Shown here: one piece after another, positions 12,041 through 23,605 of the stretch
How positions within the stretch are numbered: the stretch's first letter is position 1
Layout of the letters: each line of letters starts with the position of its first letter
Source of the DNA: Dimorphilus gyrociliatus
Lineage: Eukaryota > Annelida > Polychaeta > Dinophilidae
Assembly: GCA_904063045.1 (NCBI GenBank)
Contig: CAJFCJ010000008.1
Location: 124,001 to 188,000 of the forward strand
Length of the DNA stretch: 64,000 nucleotides
Reading direction: 5' to 3'
Notes under the pieces: model-generated
Seen by the model: only the letters and a program-made list of their open reading frames with translations
The model's database searches: none
What the model was told of the DNA's origin: nothing
Program-made: the position numbers and the translations under genes

Positions 12041-14387
12041 TTAACTCTCTACTAAATTCATTTCATGAATAATAGTTTTTAATGCTTCTTTCGACTTTTG
12101 AAATTCTCTATGAGAACTTTTACTCTCTAGATGCATTGATACTTGTTCAAGAATATTCTTACATCGATCTCTTTTCATTGTTATCAGATAACGTTTTCCG
12201 TATTTATTTACAAGGGCTTTAGAAGGCTTTATAAATCTATGCGTCTGAAAATTTGCATAAAACACTGTTAGCCTATAGACTAAACGGGTAATAAATAAGT
12301 AATTCACCTTTATTTGCTGTTCAATCAATTTTTCAGCCAACTTTTTGTGTTCTAGCCAATTATCTCCAGTGATAATTATACAATTTTCAAGGTCCTTTTC
12401 CATTTCCTAATAGACGATTATCAATAATTTTAATCGTAATAAAGTTGGTATTAGATAAGAAAATTTATGCTTACATCTTGAACGGAAGCTAAATTTTTGA
12501 ATATATCTTGTGGAAGCGAATGCATTGTTGCTAGATGAAGAGTTTCATATGCTAATTGAGTAATTCCCAAATAAGCACTATTCATCGCCTATAAATTATT
12601 AAAGAGATTATTTAAGGATAATAACAAGGACATAACTTTGACTAACGTTTCTGTTAACAATGTCTTGAATAGCTTTTAATGTTTCAATAGGAGCAAGCTT
12701 TTCTAGCTTATTTTTACTTTGCCTAAATAGAAAGATATTCTCCTGATAGTATTCGCATTTAGCCTAGAAAGAAAATGTAGTACAACAACTATCATTAACA
12801 GGGTCACTATGGTATCTATAATAAATGAAAATCTTAAAAAGGGGCGTATTTAAACATACCCTAATAAAATTCTTAAAGACTCCCATTTGACTTTTTGTCA
12901 CTGGCTTAAACTGTTTCAACTTTTGAACAGTAAGAATGAAAGTGGAAAAATGGTCATTCAAGTCTCCTTGAGCTTTTGCCAATATTTGGATATTGCTTTT
13001 CTCATTATTGTTAACGATTTTCCTCTTGTCGTCGAGGGCTTCAATCATGTCTTGATACTGTTATTTTATTTAATATATAAAGAGACTTCGTAATAAATAT
13101 CGAAAAGCATTTTTCATTCATTATTTCTGATTTATTATAGATGAATCTTACTTTTGGAAGATAAATATCAATTTGTCTTTCAACGCCTTTAAATTTATCT
13201 CTAATATTTAAGAAATCCAACCACCAATTTCCTGTAAGATCTTCTACATTATCTTGTTCTATCTTACTCAACTACAAAAGAATGATAAAAATTTAATAAT
13301 ACGTCAATTTCAAATATTAACTTACTTGTCTACTTTCTAATTCGTTTTTACAATTTGTGCACACAGTGACGTAGAAGCATTGTTCGGGCTCCTTCTCCGG
13401 GGCTCCTATTACTCTTACAACAGATATTTCAACTGTACATGAACCAGTTATATCTGGAATGTAAACAATAACATCGTCTGCCGATGAACAGGCAACGCAT
13501 ATGGAATTAGCGCATATTGAACAAAAGTTTCTTGCTTGTAAAATTCCAAATTCCTTATTACAAGTCGTACAAGACGCTTGAAGTTTTGTTATCTTAGAGG
13601 AAGAATGAATAAAATAGATATTGAAATTATTGGCACATAGTTTGTTATTTACCATACACCTAGCAGGTTTTAACCACGTTGGGGTTCTAACCAAATTTTT
13701 TAAATCCATAACAGCTTTAACTAAAATAAACTTTTTAGCATGGTTTCTCATTCCTTCTTTTATTCTTTCTAATTCTTCGTCAAAGTTAAATGTTTTACTA
13801 CTACCATGGCTTCTTTTACTACCAGATGATGATGAATCGCCATGGAGTTTATGGCGAAGAGCATAAAATACATCTGTATGTTTATACGAATGTCCAATTT
13901 CTTGTGGATCTTTTTCTATACAATTTTCACAGACTTTTTGCAATCTACCATTTATATCTGGTAATGCGCTATTATTCAATTTTGTCCTAAATCTTGAACA
14001 TTTGATGCAAAATAAATCTCCACATCTTAAAGGGAAACATTTCAAACACTTATTAAAAAGTTTATAACGTAGGCAAACCTTCTGCAATGATGGTGTCTTT
14101 CTGTAAATGAGAAGGGTTTGTTACAACCGTAGCAAGTATCTCTTAAAGAACTCGGTTTCCAATGGTCTTTTCTAATGCCTATTTAAGGACAAGGTGACAA
14201 TGAATCATATGATACAACAATGAAGAAAACCTTGATTATTTTGCTAACCTCTATCAAGATATTCATTATTCTTATGCTGTTCCGTAACAGAATCAATTTG
14301 TGCTGTTGAATCTTCAATACTTTCTATATTTCCAGTTGATTTATTTTTAAATGGTTTAATAGCCATAGAAAATAGAGATGACGCCAT
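12041..14387 (-). CDS. FYVE zinc-finger protein with a second FYVE-like cysteine module
   Basis: Nine exons: 14387-14249, 14178-14079, 14025-13326, 13271-13152, 13057-12860, 12763-12647, 12588-12475, 12406-12308 and 12244-12041, encoding about 596 residues. Frame is continuous across every GT-AG junction and introns are 53-96 bp. A FYVE finger spans residues about 53-118: C62/C65, RHHHCRRCG (C78, C81), C86/C89, C112/C115. FYVE domains usually bind PI3P on endosomes through WxxD, RRHHCR and RVC. Here these read WKPS, RHHHCR and KVC, so lipid binding may be weakened. Later in exon 3 a second array (CTTC, CSIC, CVAC, CTNC) looks like another zinc module. The C-terminal ~280 residues are Lys/Glu/Leu-rich, probably helical. 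No specific orthologue is claimed. The last intron is in frame and stop-free, so retention would add 21 residues. Confidence 0.82.
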
Positions 14388-15855
14388 ATTCGCACATCAA
14401 AGCTCTAATCTTACTCATACAATAACGATATATTAATTATAGGCTAATATCTTTACCCAAAAGATAGTTTATCATAATAATACTTGAGATTATTAAGAAA
14501 ATCGAATAAAATCAAAAGCCATTGAGCGATAAAAACACAATTTCATACTTCTAAAATTTGTACAAAATACTACCAGCTTTTGGAGCCATCTAGTGGATAA
14601 TAACATAAATTGCCTATTAACATGCTATCGTAAAAAGTTATTTTTCTCCCTACTAAATGAAAAGAAAACACGAAAAATGAAATATTTCTTACCTTTGGCA
14701 TCTAATTTTCCTGATAATAGTCAGCCTATACAAAAAAAAATACACTCTTGACATTTCCAAGAATGATTGCATAGGTAAAAAGAGGGAAAAAAATTAATTA
14801 AAAATAAACAGTTTTATAATAATGAGATAAGAGGAAGAAGACCAGAGAAAAGGAAAGAGAGAAAGAGAGAGTAAGAATAAGAAAAAGAGAAGGATAATGG
14901 TTAAGTGAAAACGAGCTAAAAGCAGTAGGATTGGATATAAGCTATTTCAATTTAGAGTTAACCTTGTTAATTAGTAAAAGTATCAATTAAATAATTTAAA
15001 TAGAAAATTTAATTACTCATCAGTAATACTGTCTAAAATTGACTGTTAATGAATTAATTGTTCTCGGTATAATATCCTTTAAGCTTAGGTTACCATTAAT
15101 TGATTAAAACAGTTCTTCCACCAAAACAACCGCCTCTATGCAAATTACTTTAGACAAGTAATAAATACAAAATATATCTTTATAATTCTAAAGAAATTGA
15201 TAATTTATATAGAATTATTATAAATAAACTTGTTGACTGTTTTTAATCCTTCATCATACATTTCTTTATCCTTTCTTTTCTATTAACTAAAAAACATTGT
15301 TTATAAAAACTAGCTGTCAAACTATCTACGCTAGTTGAAAAGTATACTATATAAAATTGTATATAGTATATGCAAGAAGGGTGTATGTATTTGGGCTTAC
15401 TTGTACGTTGTAGAATGATAGAATAGAATCTTATAGAATAATTGAAAACATACAACAGACACTTTTTATAATAAAGAAAGTAAAGAAATAAAGAGCAATA
15501 GGTAAAAATAGTTGATTGATTGAAAAAACCCCTAAAAGGGGCTCTATCTTTTCCTCCTTCCTCATATTTTTGTTTGTTTGTATATAGTACTATGTTGATT
15601 ATATATGAACTTTGAAAATTTTTTGTCTGTGATACCTCTAGTTTTTTTTTAAATAGATCATTTAATTAGATTAATTAATGGATAATAGATAATAGGACAC
15701 TATTAAAAGTAAGCTCGGCCTAGAAATAAAAGGATTCTATTATTATTATTCAGCCCATGGGCCTTACAAAACTGGTATTTACGATAACTACTTGATGTGT
15801 ACATGCATTTCACTTCACTAGTCACTTTTTCCAACAGTTGAGGTCTGTATTAATA
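14388..15855. other. Divergent intergenic region between the FYVE gene and receptor paralogue A
   Basis: About 1.5 kb separating two oppositely transcribed genes, so it should hold both promoters. It contains a CTCF-like site (14583-14596), a purine tract around 14830-14895, and a CCCCTAAAAGGGG hairpin at 15531-15543. No TATA box stands out among the many TA-rich runs, and no coding exon is visible. Confidence 0.6.
14583..14596 (-). promoter_or_regulatory. CTCF-like site CCACTAGATGGCTC
   Basis: The minus strand reads CCACTAGATGGCTC, close to the known CTCF core (CCAC-N-AG-N-KGGCGC). It lies about 195 bp upstream of the FYVE start codon in the divergent promoter region. It is one of about ten similar sites in the window. 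Confidence 0.45.
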
Positions 15856-18383
15856 ATGCAGAAGAACTATTTTATTAAATTGATACTTTTTATTGGATAT
15901 CTTTATTATTCTTGTGGAGATGTTAATTTTTTACGGAATAAAAATTACCTAGCTTACAGGCTGTTTAGTGTTAAAGGTTTGTAAGAATGTTATAAATTAC
16001 ACTATAATTTCTGCTAAATTACTCGCAGAAGTTTGTAAAATAAAATCAAGAATTAAAGGGAAAGAGAGAAATTTTTAGTCTACTTTTTAACCTTAAAAAA
16101 CTTTTTTCCCTATTCAGGTACAGTCTCAGGAAATCGTATAAGTATAAAGACAGAATCTAGAGCTGAAGTTGTTAATTTATCCTTAACTGGTTTTTCGCTC
16201 AGTAACTTTTTTCTTTTCTTTCTAAATACATAAATCGAACAAACAACAACTTTTAATTTCTTTTTCCTTATCTTTTTTATTCCTATTGTAAAATTTCTAG
16301 AATCTTCAGTTGTTTGTAAAAGTGAATTTGTTGAAAAGAGACTTCAAACGCTTAAAGATGATCGTATTGTTGTAAAAACATTTGTAATAAAGAATTACCT
16401 TAAAAAATATCCTAAGTGCGATAGTGTTCGCTATTCAATTTCATATTACTACGAGAATACAGGTAAATATCTCCTCTCTTTCAAATTATAGACAGCTTTA
16501 TCATCAATAAACTAAAATAATACATGTTTAAAAACAAAAACAATAATTAGATACATGTGGAAGTGTTGAAGAAAGTTCAATAGTTCAACCTAAAAGCATA
16601 AATGGAAAATGTTCATATAATATTCATGCTCCTTCTAAAAAATTTGTATATTGCGAATTCGCTTGTATTAAAGATTTAAGCAAAATATTTAAATATAAAG
16701 ATTCAACAGAGGAAACCTATAGCGAATTGGAAAAGAGCTTACAAATTTTAACGGCTGATCAATCTTTAAGTCTCTATACGGAACCAGAATGTAATATAAA
16801 TATAACTTATACTGGTGAGATTATATCAGATAAAGAAAAGTCTGTTTTTTAAAATCATGAATATTTCTATTAAACTTTAATTTAATTAATTTTACAGTTT
16901 TGGATATTTGCGGTTTTAAATTAATGGAAAATAGCAGAAAATATAAGCCAAATGTTACTATTAATTATGAAAATGGTCAATGTAATATAAGAATTGAAGC
17001 TATTGGAAAAGTTATATTTAATTTAGAAGCGTCACTTTTCAAGTTTATTAGAGAAAAGATAACGTTTCAATTAGAATATTTGAATGAAGGAAATATTGAA
17101 AATTATGAACTAAATGATAAAGTTCAAAAGAGTATTATAAAGAAATACGATAGCAATTTTCTTAGAATATCATATAACTTAAGTAATCAAAGTCCTATAT
17201 TTAAATTAGAACTTTCTAATTTATGCAAATTTACAAACGTTAATTTGCATAATTTATCAGAGATAATATCGATAGATAAAACTGAAAGAGCAATTAATGA
17301 AACAACAATTTGTTCATCAAATCTAATATCAAAAAATGAAGATATAGGAATAGCATTTTATTATAAATGCCAGTATACTTTCAACGGTAAAATATCCAAT
17401 GCAACGAATGGAAACCAAATCCATCCGAAGAAATTCTTTTATAACTCTACTCAATATTATTATATTGATTATGCAAATATTAGTCTTAATTTTCCTTCAA
17501 CACTGGGATGCGAAATATTCTATATGGGTAACATTTTAGAGCATCATAATTTAGAAATTAAATTTCATTATTACTATATACATAACCAATATATATATAT
17601 ATAATATAAACTTATGATTAAAAGCAGTATTTGTTTTCATTTTAAGCCTACGGCTGTAGAAAAGTACCTATACTTAGGAGAATGCAGTACGAGATTGATA
17701 ATAAAAACAATATAACTGAGGCTTTTTGCAATTCTCCATATGGAGAAGACGATGGAAAGTACAAAATTGTTTGCGAACCGTTTAGTGGTCTTATAACCTT
17801 GTCCAGGCCTATTGCCCTTTGTCGATCAGAGCACTTCGTAAAATCCTACGGTAAAATGAATAAATTATTTACTTATTTGGGGAGATTTCTTTTTATATAT
17901 ATATATAGCAACTGTAATAACGCTTAGTGTTTTTTTCTTTATTTCACTCTTTTTTTCCTACAGTTTTTCAAGTAGGAATTACAGCTATAATATGCGTATT
18001 TCTCAGCGGAACTTGTGTCATGCTAAGGGTTCTTTACGTCAAATAGTTAGTACTTAGATGCTATATTATATTTTTCTCTTTTAGGATTATTAATACTTTT
18101 TTTTTAGAATTCACTAGAAACGTAGACCTATAGTAAAGATAGAGAAAGTTTATATTAACATCTCAATAGATTCTATAGTTGACATTATATTTTATAACCT
18201 AGTAATGACCTATTTTTTCTTTTTTTAATATTTCATCTATCTAGTAAGAGAAGATCTTATTACGTGAAAGGAAACTGGGATAAATTAGGTTTGGCACGGA
18301 GAAACAACTCGGACAGAAATTCAATGGATATGGAAAATGATCAAAATGATATTGAATCAATGGAGCCTACTTTTACGCTGTGA
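15856..18383 (+). CDS. Orphan single-pass membrane protein, tandem paralogue A
   Basis: Eight exons: 15856-15976, 16118-16189, 16301-16462, 16551-16814, 16898-17527, 17647-17850, 17964-18045 and 18245-18383, about 557 residues. The first six introns are all phase 1; the intron after the membrane segment is phase 2. A signal peptide (MQKNYFIKLILFIGYLYYSCG) leads a Cys- and N-glycosylation-rich ectodomain. Next comes a juxtamembrane module beginning AYGCRKV and ending near LCRSEHFVKSY, then one membrane helix (about residues 486-508) and a 45-50-residue basic then acidic tail. Ectodomain exons tend to end in Cys-x-Ile-x-Tyr-like motifs. No known domain is recognised; a divergent beta-sandwich or Ig-like fold is possible. 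Weak donors are GTTTGT, GTTTTT and GTTAGT. Its head-to-tail partner begins 302 bp downstream. Confidence 0.78.
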
Positions 18384-18411
18384 TGAAAGGAAATAATGAC
18401 TTTTTCCCTTT

Positions 18412-18417
18412 AATAAA
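18412..18417 (+). terminator. Polyadenylation signal AATAAA of paralogue A
   Basis: AATAAA lies 29 bp after the stop codon in the 302-bp gap before paralogue B, which implies a very short 3'UTR. Confidence 0.5.
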
Positions 18418-18685
18418 CTATTAACACGGAAAACATTTTATATATGTATACTATATAAAAAACGATATAGATAATAATAAAAAGTATTGTTTTTTACTGC
18501 AAGATTTGATGTATACCAGTAGTTTTTTTTCTGTTTTTGCCGATAATAACCTATTTGCGGTATCGCAAAGATTAAGCTAATTTATCTTAATTTCCAACTA
18601 TTACCAAAGCCTACCCACATACAAACTAAGTCATTGTTACTAATTGCTATACGCCAACCAAACACATAATGAATTTGAGATAAAA

Positions 18686-21345
18686 ATGGCGGAACATTAT
18701 TTACAAACCTTCTATTTTTTCTATATCATTAATTTACTAGGATATATTCAAGGAGAAAAACTAACATGGGATGATATTAAAACTCTTCACGGTCATAAAA
18801 AATCAGGTATATATTTATGAATAACTAATGAATATAAATCAGTTTATATTTGACCAAAAATAGAAAATTGTATTTATTGCTCGGACTTCTCGCCTATTAA
18901 TATTCAAACTTGTAAGGATGATGAACGTCTAAATTATGCAGCGTTTATTCATCCTGGATACAAAGATGAAGCTGTCAAATGTAAAGAGGAGGAAGATGTA
19001 AAATATTTATTAGAAAAGGAGAGTATTTCAAATGTGAAAGATGAATTAGACGTTTCTTTAATAAAATTGAATAATTCAACGTTGGAAAATCTAAATTTGG
19101 GCGTAATGGAACCTTTAGAAATTCAAGATATTGATGTTAAAGTATCTAATTATATTTCTTACAATGAAAGAACAAAGAGGTTTATTGAGGAAGCGTGTTC
19201 TCTAAAATATGGTTTAACGGTTGAGTATTTATGTATTCCCAGTAAGTTAATACTATGATGTTGGAAAACTTCTATCAGATAAATATAATTAATATTTTTT
19301 ATTAAAAGAGAATAAAAGATGTATACAATCAAAAAATCATGAAAATTTTCACTTAATTGCATTAAGACCAAAAGACGGGAAATGTTACTTTAAATTGAAA
19401 AAATTGCAAAAGTTAGAAAGGATTGAAGTTACTTTCTCTACTGTTCCTCTTAAGCAATTACACTTAAAGCTGGAGATTGTCGGAGATCAAGATAAAAAGA
19501 ATTCAAATAATGTAGGCTCTCCTCTACAATTACAAAGTGACGAAATGGTGCTTCGATATCCTGAAAAGTACTTCATTTGGTTATATAATTGGGAAGGTAA
19601 GCTTTCATCTTCCACTCGTACCAGTCGCTTTGTATAAATCTATATACTGTATATTTATACAGTATATACAGTCAATCGATATTATTAGCGTTTCACTTCA
19701 ATATCTCTAAATGAAAATTTTTCTATCACCCCCTCCCACTATCCAATCCATGCATATATTTTCGCTCTTCTCTTTAATCAAATTATAGTCATGTGATCAG
19801 AAAAAATAGACGCGTAATTCCGTTAAAAGCCTTATATTGAATCTCTCGCATCGTTTTTAAACCCTAATCCCTCATCGAATACTATCAAAGTATCTAATAT
19901 TTTATTTATTTATTGTGATTATTTAAAAAACAACAGCATACCCATTTTGCGATTTGACTTTGAGTGATTGGATGAAAAACTATGTTACGCTAAGCCAAAT
20001 TGAAATGAATAATACATGTATATACAATTTGACGACAAATATAAATTATACTCTACAATTCGACGTTAAAGTTAGAAAGTTCAATGGAGAAGATGATAAT
20101 AAGATTCTTATTGAAGATTCAAATACAGATAATAGAATTTTTTATGGAAATTATATAAAGGATTTATCATTCTACGTATCACTTAGTTCATATTATGTAC
20201 TATCTCACAATTTAAAGGATTATCTATCTATTGAATTAAATAGTAGGTATAGTAAATAAATGCTTTTGAATTAAATAACCTAAATATTTCATTTCATGCA
20301 TTATTCATTAATACATAAAAAAGATAAAATGGATGCTTGTAGCTGGATTCATGGTAAGGCACATGAAATATATATTCGTTTTAGTCAGGATGGGGATTCT
20401 CCTTGTAAGGCTGTTCTAGATACTGGAGATGATGATTTTACAGTGAAATTAAGCGTAGAATGCCGCGATGATAGAGTGAATTTAGTAGTGAGGGCCCGGA
20501 ATTCGACAAATATCACGAAAATAGAGAAAGAGGAAGATATCTATTACAGAGAGTATATAGCGGATCATTCGGCCGTTGAAGTTGAAGTATTGAATCCAGC
20601 TGGTTGCATTATAACATACGATGGTAAGTTCTAAAGCAAATAAGAAAAACTCTTTGAAGTTCTATTTCAACATTCTTAGCCTATGGATGCCGAGAAGTAC
20701 AATTACTACAACGTATGAAATATAAAAAACGCGAGAAAAATGGGCAAAATAATGCTGAATGTCAATCGTATTATAACGAAGAAAATGGAGATTATAAATT
20801 TTCTTGTAGCCCGAATAGTGGGGTTATAAATTTTGAGAGAAATATTAGTCTGTGCAGAGATATTCCATTCGAAAAAACTTACCGTCAGTCTTTTCTTTTT
20901 TTACTCTTTTTTCTCAATCTTACATTCATATTTTAGTTTGTTTTATTTTGTAGCTTTTCATTATTATTTCAGTGTTTAAATTAGCTTTATTAATTGGATG
21001 CTATTTCCTAATTGGAATGTTTTTCATTACGGCTGTTGTCACTTACAACAAATGGTTAGTAAAGATTCTCTCTTTTTTTTCTTTCCTTCACTTTTTGTTC
21101 TATCTTTCTCCCTTCCTAAATCTAATCCTAGCCTTTATGTGCGCTAAGAGATGAAACGTTTAGATATCTTGGAAATATTAGCGTACTATAAGTACAGAGC
21201 CAGATGTTTTTATCTAATCCCCTTTACCTCTTTCCAGCTTTACTTTTACTACTTCATTTCCATAGTATTTTTACCCTATAGGAAGGATGCAGTTGACGGT
21301 GAGAAGACAGAAGAAGTGAATCCCAACACCATTGTACTGGAATAA
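18686..21345 (+). CDS. Orphan single-pass membrane protein, tandem paralogue B
   Basis: Eight exons: 18686-18806, 18864-19241, 19309-19596, 19937-20242, 20324-20623, 20680-20883, 20973-21054 and 21282-21345, about 580 residues. Exons 1, 6 and 7 are exactly the same length as in paralogue A (121, 204 and 82 nt), with the same phases (1 throughout, then 2 before the tail). It has a signal peptide (MAEHYLQTFYFFYIINLLGY), a Cys-rich ectodomain with N-glycosylation sites, a juxtamembrane module AYGCREV…LCRDIPFEKTY, one membrane helix and a 21-residue acidic tail. One exon of A (630 nt) matches two here (306 + 300), and exon 2 here matches two in A, so introns were gained or lost. No family is recognised. 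The donors after exons 6 (GTCAGT) and 7 (GTTAGT) are non-consensus. Confidence 0.78.
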
Positions 21346-21347
21346 TA

Positions 21348-21360
21348 CACTAGATGGCGA
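21348..21360 (+). promoter_or_regulatory. CTCF-like site CACTAGATGGCGA
   Basis: CACTAGATGGCGA begins 3 bp after the stop codon of paralogue B. It matches the same core as the other CTCF-like sites and would sit in the 3'UTR. Confidence 0.45.
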
Positions 21361-21481
21361 TACTTTGTTACTTTTTGCAGTTTATCGTTTTATCGATAGC
21401 CGTAGTGTGTAAAGGGGCTCAAGCAGCAATACAATAGTATAATAGAAAACTAATTAAGTTTGAGTGACGTCTATGGAGCTA

Positions 21482-21487
21482 AATAAA
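21482..21487 (+). terminator. Polyadenylation signal AATAAA of paralogue B
   Basis: AATAAA about 137 bp downstream of the stop codon; the nearest clear candidate. Confidence 0.4.
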
Positions 21488-23426
21488 CAAAGTAAGGCAC
21501 GATTCAGCTGTCAAACTTGTCGTTGAGACGACTCTCGACTCAGCTCTGATCTCACATTATACAATCAAACTGTTTTATTGAACGAAATATAAATCCCTCA
21601 AGTTATATCTCCAAACATCGATGGAAGAGGGTGAATATTAGGCCTACAAATTCGTTTTTTCCATTAGTATATTGGTGAAAAAGTTTTTATTTACTCAACT
21701 CTCAAAGAAAAAGAGAAAACCTAAATCGGTTTCTTCATGTTTGTCCGTCAAGTTTTCGTTCCCTTTGAAAACCTATTGGATCAAACAATTCCCGCTAATC
21801 CGGCAATTTGTCGGAAATATTTTTCTCTCGTAGGAAGAGAAAGTAAAATTTCGAGCACGTGTAAAAACAGGCGGCTAACATCAATTATACGGAACTTGGA
21901 CTTTGTAATTAGTAGGTTTTTCTTTCTTTTTAAGTATATTCCCTTGTGGGAATAAGTACATATTTATAAACTTCTTTTATATACTATTTATATATGTTTT
22001 TTTTTAATTCTTTTCTCTATTTCATCTTTTACTAATTCCTATTGAAAATCACGTACACGTTGTGAACAAAGCTTGAAAATTATGGGGCTGAAGTGGGCAA
22101 CGGGTGGTGGGCGTTTTTGACACTGATTTTCTTGACACGATCAGTTGAAAGGTAAAAGTGCGTACTTGATTATAGATTATGCAACAAAAGATCATGAAAA
22201 ACCAGGGTGATTTTTTTTCCATTATCATGATAAAGACCCTAAAGCATTTTTTTCTTATGTAAATTCATCTAATTGAACTGTATTATACTAGAAAAAATTT
22301 TCTGGTCCTACTTCTCCTTTATGTTTTATTATACAAATAAACTTTTAAAAAGTTTATACAATAACCGTCTATTATTGCTTATATACTGGTAACTGTTAAA
22401 ATTGGTTTTGTAGTGTTTGTTGGGTTCATTTTTCACAACAAAAGACCCATTTAAATCGAATTTCGAATCGTAAATCGACGGGAAAAAAAAATAGTTTGTT
22501 TAGATTTCACTTAAAGATCAGACTTTTCTCAAATATTTTCCATAATAGAACAAAGTTATATATAAGACGTAAAATACTATTTACTCAATATACTATTAAC
22601 AGTATATATATATACAAACTTATTGTTGTAATTAAACTTTTCAATAGCAAAGAACTTTTTTACAATTGTTGTTCTTTATAGTTTTTTTTTTTTAAAAAAA
22701 AAAGAAGAAAAATACTGTAGAACAGAGGAACAAAATATGCAATTTCTATATTTCTATTCTTATTTAGAAAGATCAAAGACTGACTTAAAATTCTTTCTTA
22801 TTTTTTTTCTGTTCGATTAATTAAAAAGGAGTAGTTTCAAATATCGACAGGAGACAAAATATATTTTGACAATGGGGTTTGTGTCAATAGAAATGCTTAA
22901 TGGGATAGAAAAAATGTTTTTGATGAATAAATTCCTTCTTTATCCTTACGGGAACATGTGCGAAAGAGGCCAATCTTTTTCGAATTAACTAAAAGTAAAT
23001 AAAAAATAAGGAAGATTGGAAAAAGGGGAGAGGAGTGAAACTGGGGTTAGGGAAGAAATCTATGTGAATTAGCGCATCTGTTTCTTTGCCGCCTCCATGT
23101 AACATTCTCGATCGACGTTCCGAAATCTGACTCCTCTTGTTTCCTTTACAACGGCGGTTGTCGGTAGGGAGTAAATAAATTGCACATTTTTCTATTCTCC
23201 CTACACGTATATAAAGTACATTAAGTTTAGATAGGGATGAAGGGGGGCAAGGCCGGATCTATCGGAATTTTACTCACTCCTTAGCTAGGCCTAGCTTTTG
23301 GAGGAGCACCTGTTATCTGGAAAGGGCAAATAGAGTAGGAGGTGAGAGGTAGTGAGAAGGAACGCATCCTTCTACTCGTTTTTCAAACTGTCACTCAATT
23401 TTCAAAGAGTGCGCTGATAGGCGCAT

Positions 23427-23463
23427 GAGATGGCGCCCTCTATATGAACACTAGGAGGCGTTA
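23427..23463. promoter_or_regulatory. Cluster of CTCF-like half-palindromic sites upstream of the LRR-Ig gene
   Basis: Three overlapping or adjacent matches lie within 37 bp: GAGATGGCGCC (23427-23437, plus), TATAGAGGGCGCC (minus, overlapping it), and AACACTAGGAGGCG (23447-23460, plus). They are about 140-180 bp before the ATG, which fits a promoter-proximal insulator or activator element. Confidence 0.5.
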
Positions 23464-23605
23464 TTGTCAGACACTTCGTCATTCGGAGACTCGCAGCCGA
23501 ACATGACGTAAACCAGAGAAAATAGTAAACTGTGGCGGGCTTTGAAAAACTTAAAATCTGCAAATTAGAGAAGAGAGGGAGAACAGAAGACGAAGAAGCA
23601 AAAAC

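Larger units (their letters stand above)
21346..23605. other. Intergenic region between paralogue B and the LRR-Ig gene
   Basis: It holds the 3'UTR of paralogue B (AATAAA at 21482-21487) and the promoter or 5'UTR of the LRR-Ig gene. TAGGCCTA occurs at 21639-21646 and 23286-23293, a T/A-run palindrome at about 22,682-22,704, and a cluster of CTCF-like sites at 23427-23463. The last 300 bp is GC-richer. No coding exon was found. Confidence 0.6.

Noticed and set aside
13621-13990. Open frames antisense to the FYVE gene
   Set aside because: Shadows of the well-supported minus-strand exon 3.
15531-15543. CCCCTAAAAGGGG hairpin as a possible histone-type or terminator element
   Set aside because: Stem too short, does not fit the histone stem-loop consensus and no gene ends there.
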